Source of the DNA: Chlamydoabsidia padenii
Lineage: Eukaryota; Mucoromycota; Mucoromycetes; Mucorales; Cunninghamellaceae
Direction: 5' to 3'
Assembly (NCBI GenBank): GCA_025330725.1
Contig: JAIWND010000001.1
Coordinates: 1,742,501 to 1,806,500 of the forward strand
Length of the DNA stretch: 64,000 nt
Below, one piece after another: positions 1 through 11,527 of the stretch (positions within the stretch are counted from its first letter, which is position 1; each line of letters opens with the position of its first letter). A program made the position numbers and the translations under genes. The notes beneath the pieces are model-generated. The model searched no databases and had not been told where the DNA came from. It saw nothing but the letters and a program-made list of their open reading frames with translations.

Positions 1-540
1 CAAGTTCAATAGGGACACCATTACAATGAAGCTAAAAGGAAGAGAGAGAATATATAAGAGGAGAGATTATACTATACCATTGAAAAATTACCTGGTTTCC
101 TACCACATCGAATGACACCTGGACAGCCATCACTCGTTCAGCCAATACTGATCCATCATCGTCCACCAGATCATCCACTCGAGTCACAGTCACCAATAGT
201 TGTTCATTATTCCCTTTGGCATCATTTCGTTTGGATTCCGCTAGTTCCACCGACGTTGCAGATATGTCTTGCAGGGGAGCTGCCACCACGGTTAATACTA
301 CAATAAAAAAGCACCGACACCAAACCAATTGCAATATGTTTGTTTGATAATGAGAATACAATCATTCCAAAAGTAAGAGGGAACAAAGCAACCCAAGAGA
401 TAAGAGAAAGAATAAATATAAAAAGAGTATAGGTTAGTATTTAAGAGATAAGGATATCTAATAATGTTTATCATGTTACCGCCATCACACTTACCTAAAG
501 CCAACAGTAATGTTGTAATCAACAGGTGTTTCAAAGTCAT
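1..540 (-). CDS. secreted protein, N-terminal part (runs off left edge)
   Basis: Three exons can be joined in frame: 540-495, 297-92 and 31-1, with GT/AG borders (donors GTAAGT at 494 and GTAATT at 91; acceptors ending TAG at 298 and 32). The start at 540 gives a classical signal peptide, MTLKHLLITTLLLALV followed by LTVVAAP, with likely cleavage near residue 22-23. The mature part is polar and acidic, with stretches such as VTRVDDLVDDDGSVLAERV. I do not recognise the family; a secreted or ER/vacuolar lumenal protein is inferred from the signal peptide only. The C-terminus lies outside the window, so length and domain content are unknown. A copy of the recurrent CGGGATTT element lies about 200 bp upstream. 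Confidence 0.6.
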
Positions 541-902
541 TTTCCAAATGTAGAATGTGTATAATAAAAAAGTAAAGAAGAAGAAGAAAAAATAAGAATA
601 TATACAAAAAGAAAAAAGTTGACAAAAGGAAAAAATAAGGAGGAGGGATTGAAAAGAGAGGGAAAAGATAAAGACGGAAGTAAATAGTTTTTTACGCTGT
701 GCGTCACAGCCGCTGCATTTTATTGGTCGACTTTTAAAGTCGGGATTTGTAAAAATTAGGATTCAAAGTTGCATAAACATGAATCCCAAAAAGGAAGAAC
801 ATTATTTCTGTTCGAAGAAGACTCTTTATTAATGATATTGGAAGGGAGGTAAGTAATTATATAATCTATAGAGGTATGTATGTATATATAAAGTTGTGTA
901 TA
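541..902. other. intergenic: promoter of secreted-protein gene plus 3' flank of F-box/WD40 gene
   Basis: No coding signal is seen. The stretch holds the purine-rich 5' flank of the minus-strand gene starting at 540, one CGGGATTTGTAAAAA element at 741-755, and the AT-rich 3' flank of the F-box/WD40 gene. Confidence 0.5.
741..755 (+). promoter_or_regulatory. recurrent CGGGATTT promoter element
   Basis: CGGGATTTGTAAAAA, 201 bp upstream of the start codon at 540 (minus gene). A slightly diverged copy of the element found across the window. Confidence 0.35.
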
Positions 903-2790
903 CTATAGGGTTTTCAAGTTATAACCAAAGTCTAATATCATGATTTTCTTGTCTTGTCCAGCACTATGTATGGCAAAAAAAACAAAAAAATAGATTAGTC
1001 TTTGATGTCACAAGTAAAATCACTTTTAAAGTTTCTCTTTACCTGATGATCTTTGTACTGTTGATTAATACATTAAATATCCAACTTGTGTGGCCACTAT
1101 GGAAGCTGAGCATACAAGTCCCAGTAGCTGCATCCCATACTCGCAAAGTACGATCATAACTACCGCTGACAACCTTACCCTAAAACAAATAAAACATTAA
1201 ATTAAGTGAGTGGATGAGGGTTATTTTCTTTTTTTGGGAACACAAAGGATCGTCATTATCAATAACAAATACCCCTGAATCCTATTTTGTTTCCATTCCC
1301 CCCTTTTTTTCTTCTTCTTTGCCACGTTTTTCCTTTGACTTACCTGGAAGGCATCCACAGTTCGAATTAAATCAGCATGACCTGTCATGGTTTGTAAGCA
1401 ATCGGTAGATTTGAGATCCCATACCTTGATTTTCCCATCCTGGCCACCACTGATGATACAACCCAAGAAGGGATCATAGCGAACACAAGCCAACCCACGT
1501 TGATGACCGACAAAAGTACGGAGACATTGCGCAGTGTTGACGTCCCACAGTTTCAGAGTAGCATCACCTGATGCAGAGATAACTTGACTTGTATCCTTGA
1601 TGTGTTCCAAAGCATTGACTGGCCCATGATGTCCCGCCAATCGATGTACAGGTCGACCTGTTTCCATATCCCATACCCGAACTGTTGTATCCCGAGAAGA
1701 GCTGACGATCCATCCCCCCGTTGTATCCTTGTTCACCAGGCACACGTCCAACACACCATTTGAATGTCCCTCCAATCGTTGTCGAGGCGTCATATCGGGC
1801 AAAGACCAGCAAATCAATGTGGCATCCGAGGATCCAGAGACAAAAAAGGATTGATCCAACGCTACCGCCAAACAAAGAACACTGCCTTGATGTTGTTGTC
1901 GTGTGATTAGGCATTCATGGCGATCCACATCCCACATTTTAACCGACCGATCCCGACTACCGCTGAGGACTTGATTCTTGTTCACCCATACTAAACAATA
2001 CACACTATCTTCATGACCGATCAAGTAGTGACTTTGTGCGTTGCCGGTCTGCCATCGTTTGCCGAGCAAGTACTTTTCACGATAAGAGTCATAATAGTGA
2101 GAGGACAAGAGTTTGTTGTTATTGACCATCATGTGATATTGTGTTTGATACAAGGTGTGCCATAGGTAATTGTTTGATTTGCCGCACAACCGATGACAAA
2201 ATTTAGAAGTGGATGATAAGGTGAGCACACTGATCAGGTCCAAATAAGTAATAATGTGAATCAACAGTTCCGAAGGTAATTGATGGAAGCGATCTATTAA
2301 AAGATAAAACACAAAATGGTTATTAGTATTATCATCATTATGATTTTTCCCACGTGGGAGTTCTTTTTTTTTTTCTTTTCTTACTATGAAGGGGGGATAC
2401 TTTGGCCGTACTACTAAAACCACCATTGCCACCGCCACGAGTCGATCGGAACTTTGGTAAGAGGAAGGAGGATAATCGTCGTTGTTTTTTAGGTATAGGG
2501 GTATTTGCCAACAATGATGATCGACTGATCCCACCACGCCGAACAACAGCAGGGGCTATACATTTGGTGACAGGCGTACCATCTTTACCAATCACAATAG
2601 CAATGCATGCAGGTTTACTGTTTTGTTGTGTTGATGTTTTGTTGTTGATTGGAATCGTGTTGTTATTATGATTTGAATGACCATTTGACCGACGACGATG
2701 ATGACTATTCGTACTACTACTTTTCGAAGGGAAAGGAAAGTATTGTAGGAATTTGAATGAAGAAGAAGAAGAAGTACTAGGTATGGTCAT
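903..2790 (-). CDS. F-box/WD40-repeat protein (SCF ubiquitin ligase substrate adaptor)
   Basis: Four exons, 2790-2385, 2293-1344, 1179-1043 and 963-903, join into a 517-aa protein. Residues 1-135 are serine- and basic-rich and probably disordered. An F-box begins near residue 137 (RFHQLPSELLIHIITYLDL). From about residue 227 to the end there are seven WD40 repeats with canonical cores such as GHEDSVYCLVW, SGSRDRSVKMWD and SASGDATLKLWD, ending KIISAGQDKKIMILDFG, which needs the last small exon. Known role of the family: the F-box binds Skp1 and the WD40 propeller recruits phosphorylated substrates to an SCF ligase (Cdc4/Met30/FBXW7/BTRC type). Which orthologue it is cannot be settled by eye. 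The gene is divergent from the VAMP7-like gene across about 1 kb. Confidence 0.9.
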
Positions 2791-3794
2791 GGTTGATATT
2801 TGAAAAAGTCGTGGAAGAGGGAAGTAAAAAAAAAAAAAAAAAAGTGGAAAAAGAGCGAAAGAGAAGGAAAAAAATGAAATTTACCTCCAGGAGAAAAGAA
2901 ATAAGTTTTTTTTTTTGTGTCGCGGGGTTTTGGTCTGTGTAACTTATTTTTGTGTGTGGGCTTCAGGAACGACCCTTACCCTTCTCGTTTATTTATCCCC
3001 CCCCCCAACAGTTTACCATCATCGGAAATATTCAATCGCTAGCCAACTTTTAAAGAAAAAGTATTACATTCAGTAAAGTGATGGATGACAAGTAAAATTT
3101 AAGTTGATGGATGTTCTGTTTTTGGTGATAACAGCGCATTATGCTCATTATTGAAACACCGACATCTGGCTCCTTCCTGGACAGAAAAAAAAAAAAAACC
3201 CCTCACTTGGATAGAAGAATGCCGCTACCACGTTCGTCGATGAGATGTTATAGGGCATTGATGAAAGGGATTACCAATGCTACTGAACTTTAACTTGATA
3301 GACAGCTTTTTTTTTTTCCGAATCCTAGTCTTATCATTTGACACTACGAGTGAATACGAACCAGCTGGACCCGAAACTTTCTTCTCACTCGAAAAATACA
3401 GTCAAATGATGAAATCTCACCCTCCCTCTAGATATAATGCTCTTTCCAATCACTCGTTTGGTGGGAAAGCTAGTCTAGGGTATGGTTGGGTGGGCGGGAT
3501 TTGAAAATTAAACTAATACTTGGCATGATTCTTTATTTATGTCTGTGGTTCGACTCACATCTGGATGATAGTATGATAGTATAATGGTTGGTGAACTTAT
3601 GCTCAGTGTACTTTTTTTACTTGTTGTAGTATTTATTATCAATAAATATATTGTTTTCTTTTAATAGTTTCAAGGGGATGACTTCAACTCTAGTTTCGGG
3701 ATTTAAAAATACAAAAGACGTGAAAAAGGCGGAGTGTTTTTTGTCCTCTCTTTTCTTCTTTTTTTCTCTATTTCAACACCTTTATCAAAACATC
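2791..3794. other. 1-kb divergent intergenic region
   Basis: Lies between the minus F-box/WD40 gene and the plus VAMP7-like gene. It holds an A18 run near 2827-2845, a C9 run near 2997-3006, the element GCGGGATTTGAAAATT at 3494-3509, and a T/C-rich leader (3741-3780) just before the VAMP7 start. A 75-codon open frame at 3277-3504 has no support and is not called. Confidence 0.5.
3494..3509 (+). promoter_or_regulatory. recurrent GCGGGATTTGAAAATT element
   Basis: A full-match copy in the divergent region, 286 bp upstream of the VAMP7-like start codon, farther than at most other genes. Confidence 0.4.
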
Positions 3795-4923
3795 ATGTCT
3801 CTTATCTATGGTTTAGTAGCTCATGGTTCAACTATTTTAGCGGAACATACAAATAGCTCAGGCAACTTTGCAACTGGTAAGAACCCCCCCCCCAAAAAAA
3901 AGAAGAATGAACTAACACTTTTGCTTCACTGTAATGAATAGTGACCCAGGCTATATTGGAGAAGATTCCTCCCAACAATTCCAAACTAACTTATGTTTAT
4001 GACAGGTAAAGAAAAAAAAAAGGAGGAATAGTGAAGAACTAGTGTCAATGAATTGAAACTCATAATCAAAGGGATGCCTTTATTAAACTTGACATAGATA
4101 CTTGTTTCACTATATATGTGAAGATGGGATTACTTACATGTGTATGGCTGATGACTCTTTTGGCCGACGTGTCCCTTTTGCCTTTTTACAAGACTTGAAG
4201 GATAAGTTTTTAACTACCTATGGAAAAGAACGAGCACTACATTCACCTCCCTATGGTCTAAACGAATTCTCAAGGGTGATTGCCAAGCAAATGGTAATTA
4301 AAGATGATACAAACAAGGTCAAGTATACTAACATGATATGTCTATTTAGGAATACTTTTCAACTAATCCAGGATCCGATCGATTGAAACAGGTACATGGT
4401 GAAATTGAACAGGTGAAGGATGTGATGGTACATAATATTGGTAAGTCAAACCCTAGAGAAGAATGTGAGTGATTGATTAAATTAATTGATGATCATGTTG
4501 ATAGAACGAGTGTTGGAACGCGGGGAACGAATTGAACTCTTGGTGGACAAGACGGACAATCTGAATCAACAAGCATTTGCTTTCAAAAAGCGAAGCACTC
4601 AACTAAAGGTAATATATAAAAAGACAACAAGATGAACACAACCTAACCTAATCTTATACACTTATTATTAGAGAGCAATGTGGTGGAAGAATACAAAGTT
4701 GATGTGCATGATTGTATTAGCATGCTTCGTAAGTAGAGAGGAGGGGGAAAAAGGATGTGCTCAACTCACCCATTCTCTTATTTTTATTATATAGCTTATC
4801 ACTTACTTTGTTGGTGCCTCCATTTGTGGTTTCCCAGGTAAGACCATCATGTCACTTTTATTATCATTATTAACCTAATCTTTATTCTATTTTATACTAG
4901 CATTCGATTCATGTCGTCTCTGA
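3795..4923 (+). CDS. VAMP7-like longin R-SNARE
   Basis: Eight exons, 3795-3876, 3942-4005, 4098-4293, 4350-4440, 4505-4608, 4672-4728, 4795-4837 and 4901-4923, encode 219 aa, the usual VAMP7 length. Residues 1-125 form a longin domain (starts MSLIYGLVAHGSTILAEHT). The SNARE motif follows (VLERGERIELLVDKTDNL, with the zero-layer Arg in VLERG), then a WW-flanked basic stretch and one C-terminal transmembrane segment (MCMIVLACFLITYFVGA) with a very short tail. Known role: tail-anchored R-SNARE of endosome/vacuole fusion and some exocytosis, autoinhibited by the longin domain. Nyv1 fills this role in budding yeast, but the sequence here is clearly of the animal/plant VAMP7 kind. Confidence 0.92.
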
Positions 4924-5100
4924 AATCATCATCATTCCCTAGTTATTAGTTAGTTATCAATTATAAATAGACTTTATATAAATAAATAAATAAAAAAAAG
5001 ATATACCATGTTATTATCCATCAAAACCAACCATATGACATAGACTACAAAGACAGTTTTTTAATGATATGGAAGCATGTTGTTTTATTATTTACCAATA

Positions 5101-5120
5101 GAGAAAGAGAGAGAGAGAGA
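5101..5120 (+). repeat. GA microsatellite
   Basis: A short purine run built from GA dinucleotides, in the 3' flank between the VAMP7-like gene and the convergent small mitochondrial-type gene. Confidence 0.6.
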
Positions 5121-5151
5121 TCTATTACTATTAAAATTTAATTATGTATTC

Positions 5152-5778
5152 CTAATGATCATCCACAGGTAAAGCATCAAATGTCATCTTCAATTCCTTC
5201 AACTTCATTCCCACTTTTCCTTGTACTTCTTGTCGCATGACATCCGTAGGTAGATTCTTTAAAAAAGTGTCAAACGCATCAAGGCATTCATCCACCGCCT
5301 TCTTTGCCGTAGCATGATCTTCTTGATAATAGACTGACCCATGTGATTCTTCTGCATATTCCATCTATAGATATACACACATAAATGTTAGTCTCGGGAT
5401 TGGCATTATTTGCCTGTCTTTTTTTTTTTTTTTTTTTAACCTCGTCTTTGGCTGCCGCAAATAGATCTTCAATGTCGTTCATTGCTTTTTCCATATCTGC
5501 TTTTGTATCTAGATCACTTGATCGTAAGGGCATACTTGTTGAGATACCACGATATCCTATCATACATAATAATGTACAAGTGCAAGATTAGCATAGTAAA
5601 CGATGACGACAAGCTTCTTTTTCTTTTTATTTGAAGGCTTACCTAATGATGTCAGTCCATGGGTCACCAATAATGGGCGAACAACAGTTTGTCGTTGAAT
5701 TGAGTTGGAAAGGTAATGTCGCAAAAAGGTGGTGATTGGTCTTGAGTGTGCAAGGGTTCTGGAAATGAGAGGCACCAT
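5152..5778 (-). CDS. small conserved-looking protein with mitochondrial presequence
   Basis: Three exons, 5778-5643, 5556-5441 and 5364-5152, give 154 aa. The first 45 residues are Arg/Ser/Thr-rich without acids (MVPLISRTLAHSRPITTF), typical of a mitochondrial targeting peptide. The rest is an acidic helical domain with possible coiled coil (MEKAMNDIEDLFAAAKDE, then EEDHATAKKAVDECLDAF-like heptads). No family is recognised. The intron 2 donor is GTTAAA, which is weak, but the splice keeps frame and the acceptor TCTATAG is good. The gene is divergent from DGK1, whose start lies 191 bp away, so the two probably share a promoter. Matrix localisation is inference. Confidence 0.7.
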
Positions 5779-5969
5779 GTTCAGAGTGAGTAAAAAAATG
5801 TGAAAGAAAAAAGAAATTCGTTTCGTTGTGACCCGCGCATTGGGTCTAATGTGATATTCAATCGGCGATTAAATCGATGCTATAAAATCCTTTTTCATTT
5901 CTTTTTTGCTCTTCTCTTTCTTTCACTCTTTACTTAATCTCCTGTCTTTTATTCTTATATCATCTTACC

Positions 5970-6904
5970 ATGGCCAAGGCGATTAATACAGAACCTCAAG
6001 CTAATGGAAAACCAACACTAATGAAAAAACCTCAAAATACCACCGATGCCCGGTTTTCTCATATTCAACCCAAGGGAAGTTGGGAAATACCTCGGAAACT
6101 GTATCATTACTCGATTGGTAAGAACGATTTAACTGAATATGAATGATCCTCTAGTTACTTATTATCCTTTATATATATAGGTTTCCTTGTACTTAAACTC
6201 TTTATGACAGGCTATGATACCAAGACCATTTATCCTCTCCTAACGGCCTTCCTAGGTGTTGTATTGACAGGCGAACTCTTTCGATTTCAATTCGAATGGT
6301 TCAATGTGTTATATTGTAAAGTACTGGGACCCTTGATGCGTCAATCCGAAGTATCTACAAGATTCAATGGTGTTGTCTACTATCTTGCAGGTAACAAATA
6401 CACAAAGTACCCTGGTGCGGGGGATGGATATAGGCTTATCAATCACTATAATTAACTACCTTTTTTTTAAAAAAAATAAAAAAAAAATAAAAAATCTCTG
6501 TAGGGTGTATTATTGTCCTTTATGTTTTTCCTCGTGATATCGCTGCATTGTCCATCATTTATCTCTCATGGACGGATCCAACTGCTAGTATTTGCGGTCG
6601 ATTATGGGGCCGATATACTCCCCGATGGGGCAATAAATCATTGGCTGGGTGTCTTGGTGCCTGGATCACCGGTAGTCTGGTGACCTATGTATTCTTTGGC
6701 ATGTGGCAATATTCTTCGACATACCCGACATCTTATGATCCCCATTCCAGTCAGGTGCCTTTGGTGCTATTATCTCTTTATGGTGGGTTTGTCGCGGCAT
6801 TCTCGGAATTCATTGGTGATGGGTTGGGACTCGATGATAACTTGACTATCCCGGTGGTCAGTGCTGCTATGCTATGGGTTCCTTTGGTTGGCCTAGGTCT
6901 ATGA
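5970..6904 (+). CDS. DGK1: CTP-dependent diacylglycerol kinase (Dgk1 family)
   Basis: Three exons, 5970-6117, 6181-6390 and 6504-6904, encode 252 aa. A polar N-terminus of about 45 residues precedes a body of several membrane segments (for example GVVLTGELFRFQF and CIIVLYVFPRDIAALSIIYL). The family signature SWTDPTASICGRLWGRYTP, which carries the Asp-containing CTP/lipid kinase motif shared with dolichol kinase and phosphatidate cytidylyltransferase-like enzymes, is intact, as is the downstream GGFVAAFSEFIGDGLGLDDN segment. Known role in yeast: phosphorylates diacylglycerol with CTP to phosphatidate at the ER/nuclear envelope, opposing Pah1. Length is close to yeast Dgk1 (290 aa). Confidence 0.9.
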
Positions 6905-7205
6905 AATCACTTTGTTTTCTTTTCCATCTACTGGGTTGTTTGTTGTTTTTTAGTCTAGCTGTATTTATAATTTATTAGAATAGTTATTGCTCATACCCCA
7001 TTGTTAAAGGGGTCAAATTATAATAAAGTTTATATTAGATAACTGGGTAACTTCATGACAGTAATAGATCATATGATAAAACTATGGGTTCAGGATGTGA
7101 TTCGGACAAAGTGCATAAGGTAGCCGGTGGCAGGACAGACATCGTATAAAAAAGGCATGAAGATTTTTATTTTTACACAACAACTATACTATTATAAATC
7201 TATAC
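6905..7205. other. convergent intergenic region
   Basis: AT-rich 3' flanks of DGK1 and of the unresolved minus-strand gene. Nothing else is seen. Confidence 0.4.
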
Positions 7206-8028
7206 TATGGACCTCTGTAGAAGCAGGATCGGAATGGACCATTAGGCTTGTCTCTTGACGGTGCCAAAGGTGGTAATGGATCATCGTCGGTGTCACAAGT
7301 CTTTTTTTTTTTTTTTTTTTTTTCTGTTTAAAAAAAGCGTTCATTCACCCTTGTAGATACCCAAAGTACGTTTATATTCATGTGTACCTTCTTTTCATCA
7401 ATAATATATACTGAAGAAGAGTAATTGAGTTAATCCCATACATGTCATTTGTCTTGATTGCACTTACCCTGCCATACAACCAACTACGCACACGAATAGC
7501 ACCGTCTTGGCTAAAGAAGGGAACAAATTCAAACCTCCTTGAGCACCGGGACTGGAGAGCAACTATAAAAAGATAGTACGAGAAGATACGAGCAAAGGTT
7601 TATGACAGAATGAGATGGCCTTCCTAAAAATCTTTTCCCCAGCCTGTTCAATACCACTATAAGATAATAATCGTCTATACCATTGATAAACCACTTTTGT
7701 TTTTCTTTTTACCTTTTATCTTCGACGTGTCGGGTGAAGGCGTTCGATACAAAGACAAGGGTGAATGACTTGGTTGATCAAGATCAGATACTTAAACAAA
7801 AAAGAGATCTCCAGAGAGTTGAGAAGGATCTTGACCATCATGTCTACCTACCGTATTTGTCACTGTTTTAGCAATAGTCTATCTATCCAAAGAAGAAAAA
7901 AGTTAGTACCATTACGATTATCCTTCCTGATTGTTCCACATGTTTTAGCCAAGGCGCCATGAATAGCCTTCCTTCCCCCCCCTCTACATCAAAACATATT
8001 TTAATCTTGCCCATTCTACTGATGCCAT
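7206..8028 (-). pseudogene. unresolved multi-exon minus-strand gene or decayed gene
   Basis: Several stretches read as protein with splice-like borders. One exon-like segment gives THEYKRTLGIYKG and joins in phase, across a good acceptor at 7324, to a final exon 7323-7206 that starts with a lysine run and ends DPLPPLAPSRDKPNGPF then SCFYRGP and a stop. Upstream segments read RHVEDKRRLLSYSGIEQAG (7720-7620) and either PSLAKTVLFVCVVGCMAG (a possible membrane segment) or a frame containing FFSQDGAIRVRSWLYGR (7560-7465). The first ATG (8028) opens 14 codons then a stop. I could not join all pieces in one frame, so this is either a gene with indels or sequence errors, or a pseudogene. The promoter element lies 85 bp upstream of 8028, which favours a once-functional gene. 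A weak resemblance of one segment to APP1-type phosphatases is not relied on. Confidence 0.35.
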
Positions 8029-8693
8029 ACCGTTGTAGTCGAATGAATTAAAAAAGAAAAGAGAAAGGAGGAAATAAATAAAAAATTGGAGCGACATCAA
8101 AAGAATAGCCAGTTTTTAAATCCCGCCAGACACCAGGGTAAAGAGTGATCGTTTGGTTTTTTATGTTTTCTTGTTTCCAAGATCAAGTCAGTAACACTCC
8201 AAGACTTCCACACCTTCAAACTATAGATAGGATTCTACTTTTAGCGTTATTAACGGATCCTTTATATGAGTAATGTAAGTGAAGGGAAGAAAGAAAGAGC
8301 ATCGGGGTTAAACATACTTCAAACGCCGATACCAGTTCATTTCAATGTAAATGCAGCAAGTGAATATAATTCACTATAAACACATTCAAGAATGTAAGTT
8401 GATAGAAAGTCAATAAAAGTTTACTATACTTTGTCTTGTATCATTGACAGGAATAGATTTGTTGTCAGAAAATGAAATCACTTTGCTTCCCCCTTTTTTA
8501 TGCAAGGTTTCATTTCGGGGTTTTAAAATAGTAGGAACGGAAGACCTTCATGTTAAATGGTCCCGTTTTTGACAAGACGACAACAATATCGTCAACAACA
8601 AATGTCAATGTGTCACCTCATCGAAAACAAAAAGAAAAAGAAAAAAAAAACCATCACTTTTCCTTTTTCTTTTCTCCTCACTCACTCTCCATC
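8029..8693. other. divergent intergenic region
   Basis: Contains the TTTTTAAATCCCGCC element at 8113-8127 and a related CGGGGTTTTAAAAT at 8516-8529, then a C/T-rich leader before the start at 8694. No coding signal is seen. Confidence 0.4.
8113..8127 (-). promoter_or_regulatory. recurrent GGCGGGATTTAAAAA element
   Basis: Copy in minus orientation, 85 bp upstream of the putative minus-strand start at 8028. Confidence 0.45.
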
Positions 8694-9878
8694 ATGACAT
8701 CCAACCATCATGCACCTTGTTTCCGTCTCTATTTGGGAAAAGGCAACTGGATGAACCTTGGTTCCAAAATCACAGCAGATCTAAAAGCGATCTATGAACA
8801 AGGGGTACCTACACGATATAATCTTGCTCCTGGACTAGCCATTGATATTCTTCCCAACGATGTCGATTGCAACAGTAAAACCACAGAGCTGCCCAATCTG
8901 ATGCGTGCTGATCTTTGTTATGATCAAGGAGACGATTCAACAAGCAATGATGCCGGACGACAAGAAGCCACTCTACAGAACCTGTCTCGCTTTGTTAAAT
9001 CGGCGCTTGAAAATCAGGGCATTGTCGATGCGTTCCCACATACCGATGCTGGCCAACCTCTTCCTCATGTCTATGATCTTGCTCCCCATCGCCATCTCAA
9101 TCTCGTGCCTACTCAGCCTAAAACGTCCAAGCGCATCAATCACTCGGATGTGCTCAATCATCCTTCGCCTGATCATACGAGACGTAAACCTAAAAAGGGA
9201 ACGAGACGGAACCGTAGGCCGACAAAAGAACATGGTACACCCCCTAGCGATACTACCCCGCCAAGCGTAGATACGTCCCCAAAAAAGGCAACCACATTAG
9301 GTAAAAGGACAAGGCACCCATCAGCTTATCATTTACGTTCCAATCCCGCCACCGAGCTTACTCTCGACCATTCTCCTAGCCCTTCCATGATGTCTCACTA
9401 CCAGCCCAAAACAGGACCCGACACGCTTCATTCCTTTGACGGTGATGAGGATGATGAAGAACGGACGGATTTTTTTCCAGTGGCAGATTTTATGAACAAC
9501 AATCGACAACAACTGTGGAATCGTGATACTGGTCCACCCGCCTTGTTTCGTCAACAACTCAAGCAACATGATTCAAAGTCAGAATCGACACCGACAGGAT
9601 GGGAACTTTATGGATTCAATCATCAACATCAACCACAACAACATCATCAACAAGATTTCGATATTTATTCTTCTTCTACTTATTCTTCTTCTTCTCATTT
9701 TCAGCCACCTTCGATGGTGATGTCACATCTTTATGTACCTAACTCTCGACCATCTTCGATTCATTACCCTGATTATCCGTACTCGTTCTTTATGCCTCCT
9801 GAATCTGCTCCCAGAACCATTTTACCTTCATCCCCTTCTCCTCCTTCCCCCTTTTCTACCAATGAGCAAGAAACCTAG
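8694..9878 (+). CDS. low-complexity protein of unknown function
   Basis: Single-exon frame of 394 aa. The ATG at 8694 (MTSNHHAPCFRLYLGKGNW) is preferred over an upstream in-frame ATG at 8550, because codons between them spell a lysine- and phenylalanine-rich stretch typical of the C/T-rich leaders in this genome. Residues 8-60 look structured (FRLYLGKGNWMNLGSKITAD). The rest is disordered: a basic patch (RRKPKKGTRRNRRP), Ser/Pro runs and Gln/His runs (HQHQPQQHHQQ). No known domain is recognised. Basic patches and Q/H/S/P-rich tails are common in nuclear regulators, but no function is assigned. Confidence 0.7.
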   Translation: MTSNHHAPCFRLYLGKGNWMNLGSKITADLKAIYEQGVPTRYNLAPGLAIDILPNDVDCNSKTTELPNLMRADLCYDQGDDSTSNDAGRQEATLQNLSRFVKSALENQGIVDAFPHTDAGQPLPHVYDLAPHRHLNLVPTQPKTSKRINHSDVLNHPSPDHTRRKPKKGTRRNRRPTKEHGTPPSDTTPPSVDTSPKKATTLGKRTRHPSAYHLRSNPATELTLDHSPSPSMMSHYQPKTGPDTLHSFDGDEDDEERTDFFPVADFMNNNRQQLWNRDTGPPALFRQQLKQHDSKSESTPTGWELYGFNHQHQPQQHHQQDFDIYSSSTYSSSSHFQPPSMVMSHLYVPNSRPSSIHYPDYPYSFFMPPESAPRTILPSSPSPPSPFSTNEQET

Positions 9879-10125
9879 GGATTAGACAGATATGATATGA
9901 TCAACAACACCGAATAGTAAAAAACAAAAACAAAAAAAAGACAACCTTCAAACCGGCTTTCTAACAAATTCATGCACATTTAACCCCCGATCTTTTTCAA
10001 ATCCCAATTGTGATACATACATAAAAAATCCTTCCTGCATGTTTCTTGTTTTATTATTATTATTATTATTGTTATAATTATTGCAAATGATAAAGTATAA
10101 AATATATATATATCTACAAGCCAAA

Positions 10126-11478
10126 TCAATCAGATAGTTTTGATTCTGCATCCCATAAAGACTGTCTATAATTAATCCAAACCGGTTCTTCGTCTTCATG
10201 CATCGAGTCCACCGAGTCCACCGAGAAGAGCGATGCGTCGTCTGGACCCACCGATGCCGCTGTCGTCGTAGTAGTTCCATCCAGATAAATCATCACCAAG
10301 TTATTCAGTAATTCCACTTGATCTTCAGTTAATAACCCACTTTGATGTTCGGTAAAGTCCAGCCATGGTTGGGCTAGATCGCCCAAGAAGGTTTCCCGCC
10401 GATTGTCATCCCGTTTGATCACCCATTGTACTTGGTTCGCCACCCGAATACCTTCTTTCAATCCACTACTTCGAGTTACCAAATTACATGCCTTGGTATA
10501 AGCTTCCGAATTAAGTCTCTAATATATATAAAAAGGAGTAGGTCATCTGATTAGTGATCAATGTTTGCCAGGGGGGGGTTATTTTACTTGCCTTAATACA
10601 AGCCATTCCATATTTGATGGCAATAAGATCAAAGCCTAAATCACCTAGTCCGTGGTATTTCCATAAAAGACCATCGTTTAGAGTGAGTTGGGTTCGCCAT
10701 GAATCATGTTGCTGACAAGACTTGACAAGATGTTCCAAGGACCCGCTGATATTGTCGTCGACAAAGAGACCAAGTGCCGTAGCCACGGTTTGTGCCATAG
10801 ATAAGTATTGTTCGTATAATTCAAAGAGCAGAAACAAAGTCTTGTCACTTCTGATTATAGGTCGGATGTCGTTCATGAATAAAGTGTCGAGGATATCATT
10901 GAGCTGGCCATGATTTTCATCTTGATCGTAGCGGGGTGGATCTTCTGTAAACCCGTGTTCATCGGCAGGAAGAATCTAAAAAAGAAAGTGTCCGTGAATA
11001 TCATTTGTCCAAGTGATGATCTTGTTCATACTTGATTTCTTGATTCCACCAATTCATAATATCTGGCCAAGGTTTGTATATCGCCGGCACGTGCCAAAAA
11101 GGTATCGAATCTATGATGAAGGAGATAAGAACAGGTTAGTAATCACAGTTGTATTGTTTTTCGTTTTCCTTTATTACTTTTTCAAGAGTCTGTAATCTTC
11201 ACCGGTGTAACTTTTGACATTCCCCATGTTGATAGCCGCCAAATCCAACAAACCACTTTGAGGCATAGTTTCACCATCAGTATGGTGATTATCATTGTCA
11301 AACATAATGGATCCTCGGTCCGTTTCGATTGATAGGCGAGAATCTGCCCGTTGTATACTATTTTGATCGCTAATATTGTTGTTATCCATATTGTCAATTT
11401 CATTCCCAAAGGCTGTATTATCTGCTTGTACAAATTGCTACATAAAACAGAACAAAAAGTGGTACGATAAGTAAGACA

Positions 11479-11527
<49 letters not shown>

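Noticed and set aside
1214..1408. Plus-strand open frame opposite the F-box/WD40 gene
   Set aside because: It spans an intron and the end of a well-supported WD40 exon on the other strand; composition is T-rich.
3277..3504. 75-codon plus-strand open frame with FDTTSEYEPAG
   Set aside because: No splice context, no domain, begins in a T-run region, and lies in the long VAMP7/F-box divergent promoter; unsupported.
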